In this document: piece by piece, positions 57,950 through 64,000 of the stretch
Layout: every line of letters starts with the position of its first letter
Position numbering within the stretch: the stretch's first letter is position 1
Origin: Ephydatia muelleri
Lineage: Eukaryota > Porifera > Demospongiae > Spongillida > Spongillidae
Reading direction: 5' to 3'
Assembly: GCA_013339895.1 (NCBI GenBank)
Contig: JABACO010000001.1
Span: 20,378,171 to 20,442,170 of the forward strand
DNA: 64,000 bases
Program-made: the position numbers and the translations under genes
The notes under the pieces: generated by a model
What the model was told of the DNA's origin: nothing
What the model saw: the letters and a program-made list of their open reading frames with translations, nothing else
Database searches by the model: none

Positions 57950-59752
57950 TCAGCCCCTTAGACTTCTGAGTTGTTCTTTTGTGTTCCTTTTGTATTTCTC
58001 AACCCATGCACTTGAGTATGAAAATCCACGAATCCCTACCCACATGCTGATAACCATGTCCAGCAATGTACTTCCGGCACTCTCACTCCAGCCTGCACTA
58101 AGCATTGACGAAAGAAACAAAACATCCTCATTGTTCTTGATTGCTGGTGCAATTGATGATAAGTTTACAGGCTGCTGAGGACCTTGCAAGTGAATACGAA
58201 TTTCGAGTTCCATGGCAACAAAAATCTCAAAAGTGAGATCATTGACAAACGTCAAGCCTTCTCTATTGACACACTCAATCCAGTCAGTTGAGTCACATGG
58301 TACAACATCTGCATCTACCATGTCATCAAGACAGTTCAGCAGATCAGTCTTCCTTTCTTGGGAATACGATGACCTAATAACCTTCTTTCTTAAAGCACAA
58401 GGTACATAACCTGCGGCATATCGTAGTGCATTGTACTCGGAGTATGTTAGACTGGGGCTGATGTAACTTGCTGCATAAATGTAGGATGATAACATCATGA
58501 AAATTCACTTCACTACACATGCTTTCAAGCATGAGTCGTGTACGTGTATTTTACCTATGTCTCAGTGACAAACACCACCGGATCATGAGTGGGTGCCACC
58601 GCATCGTTCGAGCATTCTTTCTAGAAGCAGCTTCTATCTGCTGCTGCCAGAAGATACGCGAAAACGAGTCCTTTGGGTACTGTTGCATCATGGTAATGCA
58701 ATCAGGTAGCGCACTGGTAGCCTTCAGATTACTGTGCAGTGAATCATCAACTACAACACCAATTGCTTCACAGCTCTGAGATATCTTCATCTTCAGTCGA
58801 CGTAGATAAACTGATTGCTTCTTGAACTCTTTGCGAAGCTGAATCAGGCGTGTAGCAAGACATGAAACTGGCTGATACCTAAAGTGATAATGTTTTAAAC
58901 CATGCAAACTCAAATAAGGGTTTTTACCTGAAGTTGATGTGACCAGCATTTTTAATGTCATAAACCTTAGTTAGCATACGTTTTTTGGTCACAAGTGTAT
59001 TACGGTATGTAGCACAAGTTGTGCATCGAAGTTGTCGAGAGTCTGAAGATAGCAATATGTTGCATTGGTTGTGTCGAATAGTCGATGAATGAAGAGAGAT
59101 GGAATCATCCATGTATCCCACCTTGCCTCCTACACATACAGCAGTAATGTGAATTCAATTTTAAACACACAATGCACCTACCAGATAAACTGTGCAATGA
59201 AGAAGAATTGCAATGCCATTGCTGTACAAGGTCCGCATCTGGATTTCCAGCACACACTGTTGAATTGTCTAAGACTCCCAGAATGCTCATTAAGCTTGAG
59301 ACAGAACTAACCACTGGAGGGAAACTAGACAGCAAGCTACAAGTATCATGGTTGATCTTCCTGTTCTGATTGCACAATGACCACTGTAGCTCTTGATCAA
59401 TGGTTAGACAATAGCTGATTGCTTTGAGACCAAAAAAACGCAATCTAGAAATAACCAACACGCCATGATCAGCTACTGTCCAAGATGAAAATGGATTCAG
59501 CAACTGGAGCAATGCTGCAAGACGATCAAGAGTTTCAACAACACCGTCTGACAAAACTTGTAGTGGTACAGAGACTGTGCAAGTCAATGGCTGTGGATCC
59601 ACCGTAGTCTCAAGTTGTGATGGTGTAATAGTCACTGACGAGACATGAACGCTTATGTTCTCTCGCTTTATTGACACGACCAAAGCCGATTTCTTCGAAC
59701 GTTCTTCATTCTTTAGGTGTGGCGCTAGTCTGAATTTTCTCCCACCCATCAC
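57950..59752 (-). CDS. P/THAP-type transposase remnant lacking the catalytic core
   Basis: Reverse-strand exons read MMGGRKFRLAPHLKNEERSK (59752), a middle exon with MDDSISLHSS and RCTTCATYRNTL (about 59121-58924), and a third with FWQQQIEAASRKNARTMRW then HPLMIRWCLSLRHR (58870-58551). The last exon contains TYSEYNALRYAAGYVPCALR and ends LRSLRG (58470-57950). FWQQQ..A..K..R.MRWHPLMIRWCL resembles the segment that precedes the RNase H core in P-element/THAP9-like transposases, and the ALRYAAGYV block resembles their C-terminal region. The core that should lie between exons three and four is absent; only a 50-80 bp intron-like gap is there. The element probably depended on a complete relative. 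Confidence 0.5.
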
Positions 59753-60862
59753 CTTTGAAGAAGCGCATGCCGTGAAAAAGTGACTAGTTGCACAAAAAAA
59801 TTCTTGGACTCAAAAATACAAAGCAAGAGCTACAAGACAATACCACTTTTAGACATGTAACGTGCATGATGAGGGGTACATATCCCCACAAAGTTACTAT
59901 ACCCGACATCCTACCTGGCTTGTTCAGAGCACCGTCGCTACAAAGAAACAACGCGATTCGAGAGTTTAATCCCATGGCATGTTACATAGCTAATCTTAGA
60001 AGAAAAGAACCACGGATTCCCAAGATTCTCCCCCACAAAAACTTTGGCACGGACTATCGCCATTAAAGCTCAAAATACGTATAAACCTGGGCGACGGGAC
60101 AATTCTATCCTTTCAAAAAAATAACGCACGTAGTAACCTATTGCACCCTATACCGCTACACCACAATAAAAAGTTCCCCTACTTCTTTGTTCAAACAAAC
60201 CACCGATTTCAGACCTTCGTTTCACACTTATGAAAACGTGCGATTCACACGATGTCGGATGGCACGCACGGCCAAGCGCGTATTCTATGGGGCACGTGAT
60301 GCGTTTCCAATCCCTCTATATATTATCTCTGGCTCAACATCATCTGGATGGCGCAGTTTTGTGAGCTCTTAGGATTCTCGCTAAGCCTTCCTGGCTGCGT
60401 CGTTTTTACGTTGTATAAACGGGCAGATAAATTGCTTCTTAGTACTCGATCGCGCGCTTATACCTGTATAGCTTGTACGTTTGTAACGCTTTTGTCGACA
60501 TGACTGGTTTGGTTTGCATTGCATAGGCCCGCGCACTACTTTGTGTTGTAAGACCTTGTAAATGTACTCACACAAAGAAACAACCAAAATACAACGAAGA
60601 TACAAAAAGTTTTTGAAGCCCTGATTCCAGCAGACTTATTCACTGGTTATCTCATAACCACATCTTCACGTGCTGGCAAAATTTTACCCGTAAGCTTTTT
60701 CTTCGTGTGGTATGTCTTCCAAATCAAGCGCCGTTCCTAGAATCAAGGTAAAGTTTATTTATTGAGGCACACAATTCAGCAAAAACATTGGGAGGAATTA
60801 GTTAAACAGCATAGTAAACAAGCTAGTAAACAAGTAAAACAGCTAATAAACAAGCCAATGCA

Positions 60863-61560
60863 ATGCAATTAGTGAACAATCCAGTACTGAATGCAATTAG
60901 TAAAACAGCGAGGCTTATATTCCTACACACTCTACTAGGTTGTGGTTCAATGTACCAGTGGAAGCCAACCTGCAGGCTTTGGGCAGACCTCAGACAGGTC
61001 ATCAAACTCCACAATGCAGGAGGGGTAGAAGATGCCAAGATACCATCCAAGTGCCAGCCACCACCTCCAGTAGAGAGCAACCAAGAGGTAATTGCTTAGT
61101 TGTCATAGCAACATCACCAATTTGTTGGTCAATCTACATGTATTCAGGTTACCCAGGAGGAGACTCACCAGTGTTGGATGGCAGTCAAGATGAGCCTTCG
61201 TGTCCACACTGCCTGTTTGGGCCCTGCATTATCTGCAGGCCACCAGTGTTCCTGACTGGGAGAGCTGCCCCATCCCTAGCAAATGATAGAAAAAGGTTTA
61301 AACTGTACCAGCAATTCTGGCATTATTAAAAGACCTGGGGCTGTGGGACCACCAAACATACCTGGCAAGGAAGGGATTGGTGACGCACCCATCTGACAGA
61401 AGGGAGATAATGCCCAAATGTGTGCAAAATGTAAATAAATGTGCATACCTTGTTGAAGGTGAACTGATAATCACTTTTCCTGTTTTCCACACAGGAAATC
61501 AGAAGCAGATATCCAAACCCTGTGGGTGTTCCATACACAAATTATAGGTCATCATTTATG
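60863..61560 (+). pseudogene. Cys-rich second frame of the 57456-61874 element
   Basis: Frames read LLGCGSMYQWKPTCRLWADL and, after a shift, GYPGGDSPVLDGSQDEPSCP followed by HCLFGPCIICRPPVFL and NDRKRFKLYQQFWHY. A short further stretch to about 61540 continues the same protein in another frame (LKDLGLW, EIMPKCVQN). I have no family name for it. It looks like an accessory transposon protein broken by frameshifts. Confidence 0.4.
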
Positions 61561-61884
61561 TACTAAGTTATTCTGCATGTATTTTGTTGTGTATTATGTT
61601 GCTGATCAATACCTATTATCAAGTGGTGTGATATACTCTGATTCTTTAACATCTGCGTATTATTGCTCGCTTGTTGCTGCCCATTCACTCTACAAGAAAG
61701 TGGTACAAACATTATCCCACATCATGCACACATAGCAAGTGGAGACACTCATCCAAGGCTATGAGAAAAAGTAGTGGAAATGGACTGCAATCCCCGTTGC
61801 AGCCTGTATAAAAACTGTGCGGGTTTGGTACCCGACCTTCCGCCAATACGCGAAGGTCGGGCTACGCCCAACTACATATCATGT

Positions 61885-63679
61885 TGCAGACGCTTCCTGC
61901 TTTGCTATAGCCGGTTTCCCCATGGCAACTAAAAACACTTGAGAAGCAATTGGCATTGCGGAGTTGAGTACTCGTATAGTGTTGTGGTAGCAGCGTGTTC
62001 GGTCTCGCATTTTATACTTGGCATACTTTATCTCCCATCAACTTCACCACAGAAACCCTCTTTCTACCAACATAGGGAGGACAGAAGGAGGCGAGTGTCT
62101 GGAAGGGGGGAGAGAGGAGACGGAGAGAGAAATCCACTGTATGATGCAGCAGTGTTTATTGTCTAGATACCAAAAAATGTGTTGCTATTTTATTAGTGCA
62201 GTGCCATGTATTCTTCTCACAGATACACCCACACATGTACCCAAGTGTAAATGAGCCACAGAATGTGCCTCTTGAAATATTGATTTTCAAACCACCTGAC
62301 ACGTACACAACTTCAATCACCGATTAGATAGTGTAACCGTGGTAGCATAGGATGTAATCGGGGCATTTGTAGTGAAGCAGCACAAAACCTTACGCGGCTC
62401 GGGTTTAGGAGCGACGCACTGTAATCAAATAGCCCTAACATCGTTAGGTATAAGGCAGAAGGAGTACGCGATGTACAACGAGTTTACCCATGACCTCCAG
62501 CCTCTGGAGCGGCCGAACATTGTGCTCTCTAATAAGCACGGTGACCCATGCACACCTCGTGACGGTCACACACCCATTCATGTACAGCCACTGATCATTA
62601 AAGTGCCTAAGGCAAAACCCATTTGGAAGCTGTTAGCTACGAGTAGATTTGCCCCTGCGTCTTCTGCGAGTGACCCACGGTGGGCGCATCGGTTCGTTGT
62701 GATGGAGGGAAACGAAGAGCTGGGTAAGATCGCTATATAAGGACTATAGACGTTCGGGGCGGAGACGCTCACTCTATTTAACATGCGTGCGAGTCGGCGG
62801 CGTGGTAGTGAGGTTACAATCAAATACCTACGCAAGGTTTACAGAACAAATATTGCTAACTTCTCACCTCGGACAATGATTAAGTGAACAGTTACAAGCA
62901 GCGCGCCAGGGTGTGGCTACCGTAATCACTGAAGTGATAGTTATACCATTAGCACTATCACTTCGGTGACTTAATGACAGGAAGATGCCTTAGTAGCATT
63001 TTCCTCGCTCTCTGCAACACCCACCACCTTTGGCCCTCCCTACAAAGTTGGTACAAAGAGGATTTCTGTGCTGAAATTGATGAGAGATTATGTTTAGAAG
63101 GGCAATGTATCTAGTCAATGCAAGCATTAGTAAACCTCCCAGAGAGGTGATGTCGATGGAAGAGACGTTGGAATGACTGAAAAGTAAGACTAGCTGTTCA
63201 GTAAGAAAGAGTGGGTGTTTGGATACGTATATACACAATTCATATTTCCATGCCATACAGACGAACTGTACACCCACGTACACCTGTACACCTCTCTCAC
63301 ATGCGCACCTTAGAGCATGCATGTACCTACGCATCGCAAACCTCAGCACTAACCACTCATTAACCCTCTCCATCCCTCATGCACTATCTCTAGTCCTCAG
63401 GACCATGCCAGTCCACATTGGTTCTGTTACCACCTGTCCACCAGAAAGTTGGACAAGATGGCAGCAGTCCAGTGACAGTTTGTAACGTTGCACAAACCGG
63501 AAGGCAATAAATGTGCTCTCTCAGAACAGCGATCATGATTTTAGGAGGCTATCACTCTTCTCCTACCCTTCCATCCCACTCATGCTTCTTATACATAATT
63601 ACTAACTGGACACATTTAACCGATTAATGCCGAAGTATGTTTAGTCTAAATACGGTAGAGCGGTCCAAATTCAAACCGC
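61885..63679 (+). repeat. Segmental duplication block R3, copy 3
   Basis: This follows 43690-45785 in the same orientation, without the 44698-45098 insert, from ctatagccggtttccccatg to ggtccaaattcaaaccgc, where the hAT-type element starts. The subtilase that should follow is beyond this element or absent. Confidence 0.75.
62330..62940 (+). pseudogene. Unknown GC-rich module, copy 4 (best preserved N-terminal half)
   Basis: One frame is open from about 62330 to 62740: VIGAFVVKQHKTLRGSGLGA, NQIALTSLGIRQKEYAMYNE, FTHDLQPLERPNIVLSNKHG, then PLIIKVPKAKPIWKLLATSR and RWAHRFVVMEGNEELGKI. The reading then breaks and resumes with RASRRRGSEVTIKYLRK. The module ends at the tcactgaagtgatag / ctatcacttcggtga inverted repeat (62925-62972). 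It shows the open frame extends about 30 codons upstream of the MYNEF methionine. Confidence 0.5.
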
Positions 63680-64000
63680 CAGGGTTGCCGCGATATATCG
63701 CGGTTAATGATATATCGCGGTTAAATTTGACTTACCGCGGTTACGGTTAACCGCGGTTATTTATAACTTTCACCGCGGTTAAAATATGCAATTTTACACG
63801 AAGTATTAGCACGGTAATCACATTAAAATTACATTTCATTCCTAAGCTGCCTGATTATCTTGTCTCTGTCACTAGCACAAGCCAGGAGAGACTTTTGTGG
63901 CCTGGATGACCTATGGCTGCCATTCCTAAAAGAGGATCTGCATGCAGGATCCCAACGTACCTTCATATCTTTCAAAATGTAGGATCGAACTCTCTTAACA
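63680..64000 (-). mobile_element. Start of a hAT-type element, cut by the window edge
   Basis: The duplicated block is broken at CAGGGTTGCCGCGATATATC, a tip like those of hAT elements, followed by tandem gatatatcgcggttaa motifs (63690-63790). The reverse strand of 63830-64000 has short frames (WLVLVTETR and similar) that may be the transposase C terminus. The second end is outside the window. Confidence 0.55.

Larger units (their letters stand above)
57456..61874. mobile_element. 4.4-kb DNA transposon with about 95-bp terminal inverted repeats
   Basis: Left end 57456-57550 and right end 61782-61874 are inverted copies, differing by a 2-nt CG indel and one base. They begin TAGTTGGGCGTAGCCCGACC. 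Each arm contains its own small foldback (cccgacctt / aaggtcggg). No flanking direct repeat is obvious. Inside, a reverse-strand gene (57950-59752) and a + strand Cys-rich frame (60863-61329) are present. The right flank is duplicated-block DNA (R3 copy 3). Confidence 0.8.

Overview
The window is eukaryotic and most likely from a marine invertebrate genome, possibly a sponge (inference only). Genes are split by short introns (about 50 to 190 bp) with ordinary GTAAG donors and YAG acceptors. There are no operons or ribosome binding sites, base composition is AT-leaning, and much of the window is nested transposons and segmental duplications.

I assembled three host-type genes with consistent reading phase from start to stop. 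(1) A secreted proteinase K-like subtilase at 12566-15262 (+): 17 exons, 467 aa, with all catalytic residues. (2) An SH2 / Cys-His / PARP-like gene at 18623-22096 (+): 10 exons, 628 aa. Its domain order is one I do not know from any described family, and it is the most interesting item here. (3) A smaller PARP-like gene at 38501-39780 (-): 3 exons, 355 aa. Around them lie damaged relatives: subtilase copies at 4916-7540 (-), 23580-26117 (+), 36970-37824 (+), 46281-48925 (+) and 52268-54015 (-), and PARP-like copies or pieces at 1-1028, 4080-4215, 15560-15700, 49625-50886 and 51530-51650. A GC-rich coding module of unknown identity recurs five times in the duplicated blocks.

Layout. 1-7540: PARP-like remnant, a decayed hAT-type transposon (1255-3655), and an inverted subtilase copy split by a 1.16-kb hAT-type MITE. 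7545-10745: a tyrosine-recombinase (DIRS-order) retrotransposon. 10746-16150: intact subtilase gene and duplicated flanks. 16330-17312: transposon-like zinc-finger gene cut by a MITE. 18584-22096: SH2-PARP gene, then LINE remnants. 23580-38240: subtilase pieces broken by a 1.93-kb near-perfect palindrome and a 10-kb Ginger-like integrase/Ulp1/PHD transposon, which itself carries a 4.9-kb TTAA-flanked transposon with a 1193-codon ORF. 38501-40345: intact PARP-like gene. 43685-56260: two large duplicated blocks facing each other, holding subtilase copies 2 and 3 and a rearranged PARP-like gene. 57456-61874: a 4.4-kb element with about 95-bp terminal inverted repeats. 61885-63679: a third copy of the duplicated flank. 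63680 to the edge: the start of another hAT-type element.

The recurring unit (unknown module, subtilase, HHD-type ORF, PARP-like 3' end) suggests that a secreted protease and an ADP-ribosyltransferase-fold protein have been co-duplicated repeatedly, with transposons breaking most copies. Gene models come from reading splice signals by eye; no alignment or database search was run.
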